Shown here: positions 1 to 9,196 of the stretch, piece after piece | Position numbering within the stretch: the stretch's first letter is position 1 | Layout: the number at the start of each line of letters is the position of its first letter | Assembly: GCA_963840975.1 (NCBI GenBank) | Contig: CAWJBC010000013.1 | Span: forward strand, 5,779-69,778 | DNA from: JAADJA01 sp963840975 | GTDB lineage: Bacteria > Bacteroidota > Bacteroidia > Bacteroidales > JAADJA01 | Length of the DNA stretch: 64,000 nucleotides | Direction: 5' to 3' | Program-made: the position numbers and the translations under genes | The notes under the pieces: generated by a model | What the model saw: the letters and a program-made list of their open reading frames with translations, nothing else | Database searches by the model: none | Told to the model about the DNA's origin: nothing

Positions 1-183
1 AGGGTAACTATTCACCCTGTAAGGATATCGCCAGAAGCGAGACCCGCAGATTACGCGGATAAACGCAGAAAATAGTGACTGAAAAAGAAATTTATTTCTC
101 AAATCATCGGGGAAAAAGTAAGCTATACTTGTAAATCGTAATACCGCTTTTATTTCTGAAAGGATATTCAGAAAAGTAAATAC

Positions 184-214
184 AAAAAAAAAGAGAGAAA
201 TCACTTCCTCTCTT
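184..214 (-). terminator. Rho-independent terminator of the tetraheme cytochrome gene
   Basis: Inverted repeat AAGAGAG (191-197) / CTCTCTT (208-214) with a 10-nt loop. Read on the minus strand it is followed by a run of T residues (complement of the A-run at 184-190). It lies about 80 bp past the stop of the cytochrome gene that ends at 293. The rest of 1-183 shows no gene; it has a short CGCAGATTACGCGGATAAAC-type sequence seen in many intergenic regions. Confidence 0.65.
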
Positions 215-292
215 AATTAAGGTAAAAAACTTATGCACTCAACCGTTTACGGTCAATCAACATACGTTTTAGGGCAAACCATTTTCAGGCTG

Positions 293-823
293 TTACTGTT
301 TTGCGGGATTTGGATGAGCAATTTTCTTTAAACTCTCCTGATAATTGAACGGTTTGTAAAATGGATTTTCTTTGTTGTGACATTTTTCGCACAATTTCTG
401 ATCGGGTATGATCATACCATTTTTTATAGATAATGCCTGATCCTTCATAATTGTGTTGGTTTTATAGGCGCTGCCCGGACCATGACAAGATTCGCACGAA
501 ACACCTTCTGCAACTGTAATTCCTGCGTGAAGGCTTTCTTTAACGCTTCCGGCAGTTGAATGGCATTTTAAGCAACTGGGTTCTTTCGTTGGATCAGCGA
601 TATTGTGTTCCTTGGCATAAGCTAAAGACTTCTCATTACTCAATGATTTCATGGCGCTGGAATGCAATTCTTCTGTCCAAAGTTTATACTGTTGCCCGGT
701 TGCAGGTTTATTATGGCAAATTTTACATTTTGCTGCTCCAACATACTGGAAATCCTGGGCAATAAGGATACTACCGGTAAAAAATACCAGACTTAGAATC
801 AAAAATAATTGTTTGCTTTTCAT
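293..823 (-). CDS. Periplasmic tetraheme cytochrome c (cytochrome c554-like)
   Basis: A 176-residue protein with an N-terminal signal peptide (hydrophobic core about residues 5-21, ending ILIAQ). Four CxxCH haem c sites are visible: CKICH, CLKCH, CESCH and CEKCH. The CESCHGPG context and the spacing resemble the cytochrome c554 family of small multihaem periplasmic electron carriers. It probably shuttles electrons in the periplasm; the partner cannot be read from sequence. It is transcribed alone, divergently from the 19-haem membrane cytochrome gene, with 393 bp between them, and has its own terminator. The family call rests on motif pattern and size only. Confidence 0.8.
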   Translation of the reverse strand: MKSKQLFLILSLVFFTGSILIAQDFQYVGAAKCKICHNKPATGQQYKLWTEELHSSAMKSLSNEKSLAYAKEHNIADPTKEPSCLKCHSTAGSVKESLHAGITVAEGVSCESCHGPGSAYKTNTIMKDQALSIKNGMIIPDQKLCEKCHNKENPFYKPFNYQESLKKIAHPNPAKQ

Positions 824-1216
824 ACTTTTTAAAATTTTAAGTTTAAATTATTTCTACTTTTATACACAAATACTAAAAAACAAAAATTGAAATTAACAAC
901 TAACATACCAGAGTTTCAAAATCTTTATAGCTTTTAATTTTTCAATCACAGTGAAAATACTCTTAATTGTTATCATGCTGTAAAGATAAAAATAAATTCA
1001 ACATTAGTTTTCCGTAAAATCCAATGCGCAACTACCGGTTTTCATCTATAAATACGCTTTTTAATTATTTTTAACAACCTCATTATGCTTATTTTTCAAA
1101 GCACAAAAATAAAAAGAAAAACCAAGAAGTATTTTAGAACGTATATAAATTGATATGCAAATATATGAATTATTCATTATTTTGATAATTTCGGCAAGTT
1201 TAATTAATTTAGTGAA
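824..1216. other. Divergent intergenic region between two cytochrome genes
   Basis: About 390 bp of very AT-rich DNA without a convincing ORF. It must hold the promoters of both divergent cytochrome genes. A weak match to the Bacteroidota -7 element (TAATTTCG, 1186-1193) sits 23 bp before the start at 1217. I see no clear operator palindrome or RNA gene. Confidence 0.4.
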
Positions 1217-4015
1217 ATGAAAATTAAAATATCTAATTCTTTTTTGAAGCTCGTATTCATCATATACATAGCACTTTTCCTTTCTTCAAATTTTTTACGG
1301 GGTCAGGGTAACGATGATTGTTTAGCATGCCATGAGGATCCTGAATTAACAGCTATACGACAGGGCAAAACAGTCTCTTTGTTTGTGAATAATTCCACTT
1401 TGGCAAACTCAGTACATAAAGATGTTTTGTGTTCAGGATGTCACCCTGATGCCCTGGTTGATGAATTTCCGCATCCTGAAGTTTTAAATCCTGTAAATTG
1501 CGGAAGTTGTCATGATATTGCCCAACAACAGTTTGATAAGGGAATCCATGGTCAGGCACTTCAATTAAAGGCTTTGTATGCACCTGATTGTAAGGAGTGT
1601 CATGGAGCGCACACTATCTTATCCTCCGCATCGCCTAAATCGCGGACCTATAAAATGAACATCCCTATCTTATGCGGTAAATGCCACAGGGAAGGCGCTC
1701 CGGTTGCAAGAACTTACAATATCAGCGAACATAATATTCTCGAAAATTACAGTCAGAGTATTCATGGTGAAGGTTTATTTAAAAGAGGGCTGATTGTCTC
1801 GGCTACATGCAACGATTGTCATGGAAATCACCTGGTATTGCCCCACACAAGTCCCAATTCCACAATTTCCATCAAAAACATTGCAGGTACCTGTATGAAA
1901 TGTCACGCTGAAATTGAGAATGTTCATACAAAAATCATTAAAAAAGAATTATGGGAAAAAGAACCCGGTGCAATACCTGCATGTACTGACTGCCATCTAC
2001 CTCATAAGGTGAATGTGCAAAGTATCGTAATGACCATCTCAGACCAGTCATGTTTAAAGTGCCACGAAAAAAGGGATGTTCATAAAACTGTTGATCACAC
2101 TGTTATTTCGCTAATAGTAAATCCTGATGACATTTCTAATTCAGTGCATAAAAACATTCCATGCGTAAAATGTCATTCGGATGTTTCCACACAACTGAAA
2201 CGCCCTTGTGAAACTGTCGGGAAAGTTGATTGCTCCAACTGCCATGCTGAAGTTTCAAATGTTTATAATGCCAGCGGGCATGGGAAGGCCTATTTCAGAA
2301 AAGAGAAAAATGCGCCTTATTGTACCGATTGTCACGGAACACACATAATTAAGACAAGATACGACGACACAGCGCCAACCTACAGAAGTTCAATTCCAAC
2401 ACTTTGTGGTGAGTGCCACAGGGAAAATGGTAAAGCCCTTGAAAATGCAGATTTAAAAGAAACTAATGCTTTTTATGATTATTCATCCAGCGTTCACGGA
2501 AGAGGATTGACTGAAAAAGGGTTATTGCCCAGCGCTGTTTGCACTGATTGCCATTCAACCCATTACATATTGAAGGAGTCGGATGAAAATTCAACTGTCA
2601 ACCCGAGAAATATCCCTGCAACCTGTGCTTCTTGCCACAAGGGTATTTATGATGATTATGTCAGAAGCGACCATTCCATTACACAGGATGACCATATTAA
2701 AAAATATCCAACATGTGCTGATTGTCATAAAGCTCACGTGATCAGCGAGATTGACCAGGATAAGTTTATGGATGAAGTAACCCACCAGTGTGGGACCTGC
2801 CACGAAGATGTCGCTGAAACCTATATGGACACATACCATGGAAAAGCATATCAACTGGGGTATCTGAAATCAGCTAAATGCTCCGATTGTCATGGAGCAC
2901 ATAAAATTTATAATGCGAATAATCCCAATTCTTCAGTAGGCACTAAAAACATTGTTGAAACCTGTAAAAAATGCCATCCTGACGCCAACCAAAGATTTAC
3001 AGGGTATTTAACACACGCTACTCACCATAACAAAACTAAATATCCAATTCTCTATTATACTTTTTGGGGAATGACCTCGCTGCTTGTCGGAGTATTTGGG
3101 TTCTTCGGAATTCACTTGTTACTGTGGTTACCACGCTCCATTCAGGGGCTGAAGAAACGCAAAAAACACCGCGATTCACCGGGTGAAAAATATTACATTG
3201 TCCGTTTTACAAAAAGCCAGCGAATAACTCACATTTTTGTAATCCTGAGTTTTATTATGTTAGCGCTTACCGGAATGATGCTGAAATTTGCTGGTATGGA
3301 GTGGGCAAACCGATTATCCAAATTATTGGGCGGCGTTTATGTGGCTGGAAATATTCACCGTTTTGCTGCCGTAATAACTTTTGGATACTTTATTTTTCAT
3401 ATTGTATCAATGATCCGGATGAAAATAAAACGGCACATACCCATCATGAGTTTTATTTTCGGAAAAAATTCACTCATGTTTAACAAACAGGATTTAATTG
3501 ATTTTTGGGGTACAATAAAATGGTTTCTTGGAAGAGGTCCCCGCCCGGAATATGGGCGCTGGACATACTGGGAAAAATTTGATTACATGGCAGTTTTCTG
3601 GGGCGTTGCAGTGATTGGTTTTTCAGGTTTAATTCTTTGGTTCCCCGAATATTTTACCCAGGTTTTCCCCGGCTGGCTGATCAATGTCGCCATGATCATT
3701 CATAGTGACGAAGCTCTGCTTGCGGTTGGATTTATTTTCACCATCCACTTCTTCAACACACACCTCCGACCTGATGCTTTTCCGATGGACACTGTTATTT
3801 TCACCGGTACTGTTCCTTTTGAAGAGTACAAGTACGACAGACCCCGTGAATTTGAAGAACTCAAAAAATCGGGCAGACTGAGGAAAGTTGTTGTAAAGAA
3901 AGAACACAAAAGCAAATGGGAAAGACCCATCAAAATTTTTGGTTATTTTTTCCTTTCGGTGGGCATATCCCTGGTTTTATTGATCATCTATTCTATGCTT
4001 TTTGGATACAAATAA
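1217..4015 (+). CDS. 19-haem cytochrome c fused to a diheme cytochrome b membrane domain (CbcL-like quinol oxidase)
   Basis: A 932-residue protein with a signal peptide (residues about 10-29), a periplasmic region with 19 CxxCH haem c sites (residues about 35-595), then a membrane domain of five or six helices. Membrane histidines in RITHIF, GNIHRF, FHIVSM, IIHSDE and IHFFNTH fit the HydC/FdnI-type diheme cytochrome b fold. The same architecture, c haems first and then diheme b, is known in Geobacter CbcL (nine c haems), a quinol oxidase feeding extracellular electron transfer; this one has about twice as many haems. The c region is internally duplicated: NSVHKDVLCSGCH near residue 65 recurs as NSVHKNIPCVKCH, and the SIHGEGLFKRGL block recurs as SVHGRGLTEKGL. 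Function by analogy: oxidation of menaquinol and delivery to periplasmic carriers. An OB-fold lipoprotein gene follows 121 bp later. Confidence 0.85.
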   Translation: MKIKISNSFLKLVFIIYIALFLSSNFLRGQGNDDCLACHEDPELTAIRQGKTVSLFVNNSTLANSVHKDVLCSGCHPDALVDEFPHPEVLNPVNCGSCHDIAQQQFDKGIHGQALQLKALYAPDCKECHGAHTILSSASPKSRTYKMNIPILCGKCHREGAPVARTYNISEHNILENYSQSIHGEGLFKRGLIVSATCNDCHGNHLVLPHTSPNSTISIKNIAGTCMKCHAEIENVHTKIIKKELWEKEPGAIPACTDCHLPHKVNVQSIVMTISDQSCLKCHEKRDVHKTVDHTVISLIVNPDDISNSVHKNIPCVKCHSDVSTQLKRPCETVGKVDCSNCHAEVSNVYNASGHGKAYFRKEKNAPYCTDCHGTHIIKTRYDDTAPTYRSSIPTLCGECHRENGKALENADLKETNAFYDYSSSVHGRGLTEKGLLPSAVCTDCHSTHYILKESDENSTVNPRNIPATCASCHKGIYDDYVRSDHSITQDDHIKKYPTCADCHKAHVISEIDQDKFMDEVTHQCGTCHEDVAETYMDTYHGKAYQLGYLKSAKCSDCHGAHKIYNANNPNSSVGTKNIVETCKKCHPDANQRFTGYLTHATHHNKTKYPILYYTFWGMTSLLVGVFGFFGIHLLLWLPRSIQGLKKRKKHRDSPGEKYYIVRFTKSQRITHIFVILSFIMLALTGMMLKFAGMEWANRLSKLLGGVYVAGNIHRFAAVITFGYFIFHIVSMIRMKIKRHIPIMSFIFGKNSLMFNKQDLIDFWGTIKWFLGRGPRPEYGRWTYWEKFDYMAVFWGVAVIGFSGLILWFPEYFTQVFPGWLINVAMIIHSDEALLAVGFIFTIHFFNTHLRPDAFPMDTVIFTGTVPFEEYKYDRPREFEELKKSGRLRKVVVKKEHKSKWERPIKIFGYFFLSVGISLVLLIIYSMLFGYK

Positions 4016-4136
4016 AGTCAGAAAGTACCGTTTTCGTTATTAAGATTTTCCTAATTCGATTTTAACAATTGCCGGATAATAATGTTATAGTATTTTTGCA
4101 CCATAAAAAAATTCTAAAAATTTAAAATTAATCGTA

Positions 4137-4856
4137 ATGAATATGCTGAGAACAATTAGATTGCTCGTTTTATTAATTCCTGTGTTTATCCTTTCGTGCC
4201 AGAATAGCCAGAATCCATCAAATATAGAGGTTCCCGGTCAAAGTGATCAAAAAGCTGTGGTTAAGGAAGTAATACAAACATCATCCTATACCTATTTATT
4301 GGTTGAAAAAAACGATCAGGAACAATGGATTGCCATTAACAAGCAGGAGATGAAAGAAGGGGCTGTCATTTATTTTGAGGAAGGTCTGAAAATGGAAAAC
4401 TTTACAAGCCCTGAGCTTCAGCGCACCTTTGCAAGTGTGTATTTCGTTCAGGAAATCAGTGATCAACCCATCACACACGATATGCCAAAGGGAATGACGG
4501 GAACGGAACCACAGAAACCCGTTCTTAATAAAATGGATATCCGGGTTGAACAGCCCGAAGGAGGTGTTACGATTGGCGAGTTGTATGCAAAACGTGATAG
4601 CTACTCAGGCAAAAACGTAAAAGTAAGGGGTAAAGTTACTAAAGTAAATCTGGCCATTTTAGAACGGAACTGGGTTCATATACAGGATGGAACGGCTGAT
4701 GGGGAGAATTTCGATCTGACCGTCACAACAGATAATGTTCCTCAGGTCGGTGATGTAGTTACTTATACAGGAACTTTAACATTGAATAAAGATTTTGGAA
4801 GCGGATATTCCTATGAATTACTTCTCGAAAATGGTATGCCGGTTGAAAATTTATAA
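4137..4856 (+). CDS. Lipoprotein with C-terminal OB-fold-like domain
   Basis: A 239-residue protein beginning with a lipoprotein signal (LLIPVFILSC lipobox, Cys about 21). The C-terminal 100 residues (VTIGELYAKRDSYSGKNVKV onward) look like an OB-fold of the kind annotated as nucleic-acid-binding or tRNA_anti-like: GKNVKVRGKV, WVHIQDGTAD and GDVVTYTGTL are typical. In an exported lipoprotein this fold is unlikely to bind nucleic acid and may bind another ligand or protein. It is co-oriented with the 19-haem cytochrome gene 121 bp upstream, so the two may be co-transcribed. The domain call comes from residue pattern only; the cellular role is unknown. Confidence 0.65.
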   Translation: MNMLRTIRLLVLLIPVFILSCQNSQNPSNIEVPGQSDQKAVVKEVIQTSSYTYLLVEKNDQEQWIAINKQEMKEGAVIYFEEGLKMENFTSPELQRTFASVYFVQEISDQPITHDMPKGMTGTEPQKPVLNKMDIRVEQPEGGVTIGELYAKRDSYSGKNVKVRGKVTKVNLAILERNWVHIQDGTADGENFDLTVTTDNVPQVGDVVTYTGTLTLNKDFGSGYSYELLLENGMPVENL

Positions 4857-4921
4857 CTATATTATTCAATCAATTCATTTTTTTCATTCAGTGAACCCCT
4901 ATTGTAAACTCACTAAATGCC

Positions 4922-6421
4922 TTAATATAAATCTTTATGGCATTCTGAACAAAGATCTTCTTTCCAGGCACCATCGGGATCGTTGGGGTGGACAAACTCA
5001 AGGGAACCATTGACAGATGTTAATTGCAAAGTATCGGGCACTCCCTGTGCAACGATAGAATGGCATAAATTGCAATCGCGGGAGATAACACGCCCGCCTT
5101 TTTCCTGGTGACGGTCGTTATGACACCTAAAACAACCGACAAATTCCAGGTGACCGATATTATTTTGATAAGCGCTCCATTTAACTTTCATTTCCGGGAA
5201 AACATTTTTCTGAAATTCGTCCTGAATTCCTTTGATGGCTTTATCAATCAAATCCTTTTTTGTGTTGAAAATATCCTCATAGTTTGATTGATAATAATTG
5301 TAAACTTCAGTTTGGATATAATTCAATGCACTGTCAGTGGTTGAGAAATTTACGCCAACAACCGTCATCGCCAAAGACTTTATACCGGGAAGCTCTTTAG
5401 GGATGTTACCTGCTGTAATGCCGTTATTGATAAACTCAACAGGAGTATGGTAATCGTGCGAAGGGCGGTTATGGCAGTCCATACAATCCATCACCCTGAT
5501 TTCGAGTGAATCAATTTGTTGTTGTGATAATTTTATCGCTTCATCTTCATAGATAAATGTTTCACCGGTTTTATTATTGGTATATCTCACCCAGGGAATA
5601 TTCTGACGATCAGGTTCCGTAGCAACATATTCAATTTTTACATCAGGATTGATATGCCAGTGGATACCTTCCTGAAGTCCCAGTGCACTGTAAGCAGGTC
5701 CGGTTTTCATCTGAAGGTTGATGTCCCATTCGGTATTATTTTCATCCGAAAGGTAATGCCGTTCAACTACCATCTGCCTGGCATAAAATTTCTGGGGCCA
5801 GTGACATTCCTCGCATGTTTCGCGTGCCGGTCGCAAATTACTGATGGGCGTTGGAATGGGTTTTGGATAAGTGCCGAAAGTCACAGCATAAACCTGGTAC
5901 AAACCAGAAAGTTTGGATCTGACATACCAGTCGGCGCCGGTACCCACATGGCACTCCACACAAGCTACGCGGGCATGTGATGAATTCTGATAAGCTACGT
6001 ATTCCGGTTTCATTACTTCGTGACAAAGCGTTCCGCAAAACTTAACCGACTCGGTATAATGAAAGGCTTCATAACTGCCGACTGCCGAAAGCAGTAAAAA
6101 GAAAACGGAACCGGCTCCAAATATCATAGTTGCGTTTCTCACCTTTGGATCATTGAAGTCAATTTTGGGCCAAACCCTTTCATAAACAACTTTTTGCCGT
6201 TTATCCTTTCTGTATTTGATAATCATTCCAATGGGAATGATCAACAATCCGAGTACCAGAAAAGTTGGCAAAACGATCCATAAAAACAATCCAAGATAGG
6301 AACTCCCCTGAGCAAATATCATAGAAATAGCAAGGAGAAATCCAAACATGAATAAACTGATGATGGAGATGATAGCTCCGATAAACGAAGTGTAGTTATA
6401 AAAGGATTGAGGTAATTTCAT
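4922..6421 (-). CDS. Seven-haem NapC/NirT-type inner-membrane cytochrome c (ImcH-like)
   Basis: A 499-residue protein with three hydrophobic N-terminal segments (about 12-38, 44-68, 96-116) followed by a periplasmic domain. Haem sites are CGTLCH (a CxxxCH variant) and six CxxCH: CVECH, CEECH, CMDCH, CFRCH, CNLCH and CSECH. The first site, followed by EVMKPEY, and the SSHARVACVECHVG block match the NapC/NirT quinol-dehydrogenase family. Size, three membrane segments and seven haems match Geobacter ImcH, the quinol oxidase used for high-potential extracellular acceptors. It is the last gene of the minus-strand run coming from the heptahaem c and b561 genes, 81 bp after the latter. Likely role: menaquinol oxidation passing electrons to the periplasm. 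Confidence 0.85.
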   Translation of the reverse strand: MKLPQSFYNYTSFIGAIISIISLFMFGFLLAISMIFAQGSSYLGLFLWIVLPTFLVLGLLIIPIGMIIKYRKDKRQKVVYERVWPKIDFNDPKVRNATMIFGAGSVFFLLLSAVGSYEAFHYTESVKFCGTLCHEVMKPEYVAYQNSSHARVACVECHVGTGADWYVRSKLSGLYQVYAVTFGTYPKPIPTPISNLRPARETCEECHWPQKFYARQMVVERHYLSDENNTEWDINLQMKTGPAYSALGLQEGIHWHINPDVKIEYVATEPDRQNIPWVRYTNNKTGETFIYEDEAIKLSQQQIDSLEIRVMDCMDCHNRPSHDYHTPVEFINNGITAGNIPKELPGIKSLAMTVVGVNFSTTDSALNYIQTEVYNYYQSNYEDIFNTKKDLIDKAIKGIQDEFQKNVFPEMKVKWSAYQNNIGHLEFVGCFRCHNDRHQEKGGRVISRDCNLCHSIVAQGVPDTLQLTSVNGSLEFVHPNDPDGAWKEDLCSECHKDLY

Positions 6422-6502
6422 AAGGCTTGTTATTTTATATTAAAAAGTAAAAATAAATAAATTTTCCCTCTATCCAGTCAATCGCATGACGACCTTAATT
6501 AT

Positions 6503-7111
6503 TTAATGCCACCCGGTGAACATGCTTTTGAAATTACTGAACGCAGTTCTTCCAATGGTGCAGAAATATATATGGATTACCAGAAATACCGAAAGTACAA
6601 AACCCGAAATGATATGAAAGAGATCTGTCAAATGAATACCACTTACGCCAAAGACTTTAGAGACAATAGTCTCCGGAAACAATAATCCTAATCCTGTAAT
6701 GATCATTATAGGCATAAAGGCATACATTGCAAACAAATAACTTACTTTCTGCAGGGGATTAAATTTCCTTGTTGCAGATAATGGGAACGGAGCGGATTCA
6801 TGTTTAAAAATCCCAAATGTATAATACATGAATTGCTTCTGAAGCCGGTCAACAATACCTTTGAGCTTAAGATTATAAAATTTTCCATTAGCCGTAACCA
6901 GATTCCCAATCACAAATATGAAATACGCAATAGTCACAATTATCCCGGCAATATTGTGAATAGAAACCGCCAAATCGAAACGAATGAGTGGATAATCGGG
7001 GTTTGAATACTGCATGCTCAATCCGGTCACAATTAACAACAGAAACATCAATGCGTTTGTCCAGTGCCAAATCCGGATCCAAACCGGATAAAAATAAAGT
7101 TTCTCAGCCAT
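6503..7111 (-). CDS. Cytochrome b561-type diheme membrane subunit
   Basis: A 202-residue protein with four strongly hydrophobic helices. Histidines are placed as in Ni/Fe-hydrogenase/formate-dehydrogenase-like cytochrome b: RIWHWTN near residue 16, VSIHNIAG near 52, and FHIISGF plus LVIHIYF in the last helix. It lies 1 bp after the stop codon of the heptahaem cytochrome c gene, so the two are almost certainly translated together and form a c/b complex exchanging electrons with quinone. The family assignment is from helix and histidine pattern. Confidence 0.85.
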   Translation of the reverse strand: MAEKLYFYPVWIRIWHWTNALMFLLLIVTGLSMQYSNPDYPLIRFDLAVSIHNIAGIIVTIAYFIFVIGNLVTANGKFYNLKLKGIVDRLQKQFMYYTFGIFKHESAPFPLSATRKFNPLQKVSYLFAMYAFMPIMIITGLGLLFPETIVSKVFGVSGIHLTDLFHIISGFVLSVFLVIHIYFCTIGRTAFSNFKSMFTGWH

Positions 7112-7112
7112 T

Positions 7113-8090
7113 TTACTTTTTTATTATTCTTAATACTCCATGAAAAACAACTCCAGCAAAAACCAACCCGAATATTACTATACTAACCACATTGAGGTAA
7201 TAGTTTCTGTTTGCCCCAATAATGTAAGATTCGCTTAAAACCGAAGCATTAAAAAATCCAAGTTTATTTCGTCTTTCTTTAATTTGAAATTTAAAGAGTG
7301 AAGCCATCAACAGGGAATTCTGAGAATGGCATTCCACACATTGCTTTACCGCTTTGTCCTTAGTTTGAATATTATGTGAAACGAGTATTGAATCGTTCCT
7401 TTCGGCATGACATTCGATACAGCGTACATTTGCAAAATGCAATGCCTGATTGGGAAGCCATTCATGCTTTTCAAGTACATTTGGATTCACATTGTTGCTA
7501 ATCAACTGATATTTATTGATATCAGCATGGCAACTCAGGCAAATATTATTGTCGTAAATAATGGTTTGCTTAATATCGGTGCTATTCCGGGCATTTATTT
7601 TATAGGAGTGCGGGTTATGACACATCCAGCATGTGAAGTCCTCACTATGTTTAGTGGAATGTACACTTTTCAAAAATTCTTCATCAATGCTTTCAAAATG
7701 ATAGTCAGCATAAGTATCATCTCCACCATGACAGTCGAGGCAGGTTGCTTTTACCTCCATTCGCAGCGAACCATCATGGGGAAAATTCCGGTAATCCATC
7801 GAATGACAATCCGTACAACTAAAATTCCAATGGTTCGATTGATAAAATTCTGCTGAATCAACAATGAAATAAGGATTCATTCTCTCTTTTATGTCGTGAC
7901 CCATCCCTTCATTCAGGTAATAGTACGTCCGGTGTCCGTGACATTTAAGGCATTGCTGATTATCCTCAGCATAAACATACTCTCTCTCTGTAGTTTCCTC
8001 CTGCGATATGGTATTTTGCACACCAGTAAAAAAAAAGCTGATGGTGAGCAAAGCAAATCCCGTTTTGGATAATATATTCGTCATAATCAA
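7113..8090 (-). CDS. Membrane-anchored heptahaem cytochrome c
   Basis: A 325-residue protein with an N-terminal signal peptide (about 6-28), seven CxxCH sites (CLKCH, CTDCH, CLDCH, CWMCH, CLSCH, CIECH, CVECH) and a C-terminal transmembrane anchor (YLNVVSIVIFGLVFAGVVFH). The CTDCHSMDYRNFPHDG pattern resembles c subunits paired with b561-type proteins. The next gene starts 1 bp after the stop and encodes that b-type partner. Either Met1 or Met3 could be the start; Met3 would shorten it by two residues. Likely role: periplasmic electron acceptor from the b subunit, handing on to soluble or outer-membrane cytochromes. Confidence 0.82.
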   Translation of the reverse strand: MIMTNILSKTGFALLTISFFFTGVQNTISQEETTEREYVYAEDNQQCLKCHGHRTYYYLNEGMGHDIKERMNPYFIVDSAEFYQSNHWNFSCTDCHSMDYRNFPHDGSLRMEVKATCLDCHGGDDTYADYHFESIDEEFLKSVHSTKHSEDFTCWMCHNPHSYKINARNSTDIKQTIIYDNNICLSCHADINKYQLISNNVNPNVLEKHEWLPNQALHFANVRCIECHAERNDSILVSHNIQTKDKAVKQCVECHSQNSLLMASLFKFQIKERRNKLGFFNASVLSESYIIGANRNYYLNVVSIVIFGLVFAGVVFHGVLRIIKK

Positions 8091-8147
8091 TTTATTTATA
8101 AACCCAGATCTAAAATCAGGTCATAGTTACTATTTATAACAATCCTG

Positions 8148-8163
8148 ATTATTTTAAAATAAT
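8148..8163. promoter_or_regulatory. AT-rich 16-bp perfect palindrome upstream of the heptahaem cytochrome gene
   Basis: ATTATTTTAAAATAAT is self-complementary over 16 bp and lies 58 bp upstream of the start at 8090. It could be an operator, but a palindrome of A and T alone is weak evidence in DNA this AT-rich. Confidence 0.25.
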
Positions 8164-8274
8164 TCCCTGTTATCAAGGAAAACTGAAGATACTTAAATCA
8201 GCAGAGCCATCATAAGGAATAGTTGCTCAATACGATTGCTATCAGCTAACAATCCTCCTGCAGATACCGGACGA

Positions 8275-9171
8275 TTAAAATCCCCACAAGCGGGTCATGG
8301 TGAATCCAAACATCCAGTCGCTGATATAACGATAATCAAACTGGTTGTACATATAATTATCCTGCTGAATCATTCCGTTTGAAGTTGAGATGAATATCTG
8401 GAACACGTGGGTTCCGGTAGATAATTCATAGCCCAGCCCTACGCTTGGTTTGGGCGGGTTAACAAATTCATTTTGTTCGCTTATTCCTTTTATTTGTAAG
8501 GGTCCGTCAAACTGGAACAAAACAGATGACTGCGGCGAAAACTTCACTCTTCCGCTTATGCCCAACCCTATTTTGTCGTGATCCATGCCTGCTGCAACCT
8601 TGTTATAATGGGTAAAACTTGCAGTACCCTGCAACGAAAACCAATCATTAAACTTCCTGCCAATGATTACCTGTCCGAAATAAGATAACCTGTTGGAAAA
8701 ATTATAAGCTGAATCTTCGCCGGTAGTCCCTTCGAATGAAGTTTTAGCTCTGCCATCAATTGCCATATTTCCATACAAAGTAACAGCAATCGGAATGGTA
8801 TTTTTGCGGGTTTGCTCCAATATATTGTATTTAACCTGGAAGTCGCTGTACATCTTATTTCGGGTAAGACCGTAACCCACCATAAGATTATCCAAAATGC
8901 TGTAATTAAACCCAATCCTGATGTTTGCGCTTGCATAAATTCCATAAATGTCCTTGATCCCGTTTTCAACGGTACCAAACCTGTGCTGAATCAGCATCTC
9001 CAGAGTTTTAGCAGTGGGGATAACAGAAGTCTGATTATCAATCAACATTCCGCTTTCGAAAGGTGCAAATACAGGAACATCCTTTTCTTTTTTAGCGGTG
9101 ATGGTATCCTGTGAGTGAGAGTAACTCCAACTAACAAGTAAAACGATAATGCTTAATATATACTTTTTCAT
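8275..9171 (-). CDS. Outer-membrane beta-barrel protein (DUF5777-like)
   Basis: A 298-residue protein with a signal peptide (1-20) and alternating amphipathic strands ending in an aromatic residue (TMTRLWGF), as in outer-membrane barrels. The segment with TLEMLIQHRFGTVENG and FNYSILDNLMVGYGLTRNK matches the DUF5777 beta-barrel family as I know it, often found beside c-type cytochromes in Bacteroidota. It lies between a monohaem lipoprotein and the membrane cytochrome genes on the same strand. A barrel among multihaem lipoproteins could be the outer-membrane sleeve of a porin-cytochrome conduit, but this is inference. Confidence 0.7.
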   Translation of the reverse strand: MKKYILSIIVLLVSWSYSHSQDTITAKKEKDVPVFAPFESGMLIDNQTSVIPTAKTLEMLIQHRFGTVENGIKDIYGIYASANIRIGFNYSILDNLMVGYGLTRNKMYSDFQVKYNILEQTRKNTIPIAVTLYGNMAIDGRAKTSFEGTTGEDSAYNFSNRLSYFGQVIIGRKFNDWFSLQGTASFTHYNKVAAGMDHDKIGLGISGRVKFSPQSSVLFQFDGPLQIKGISEQNEFVNPPKPSVGLGYELSTGTHVFQIFISTSNGMIQQDNYMYNQFDYRYISDWMFGFTMTRLWGF

Positions 9172-9196
9172 TTTTTTATTTTTTTACCGGTTAATA

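Noticed and set aside
7407..7856. 149-residue open frame on the plus strand
   Set aside because: It is antisense to the heptahaem cytochrome gene, which has seven haem motifs; its protein shows no family pattern.
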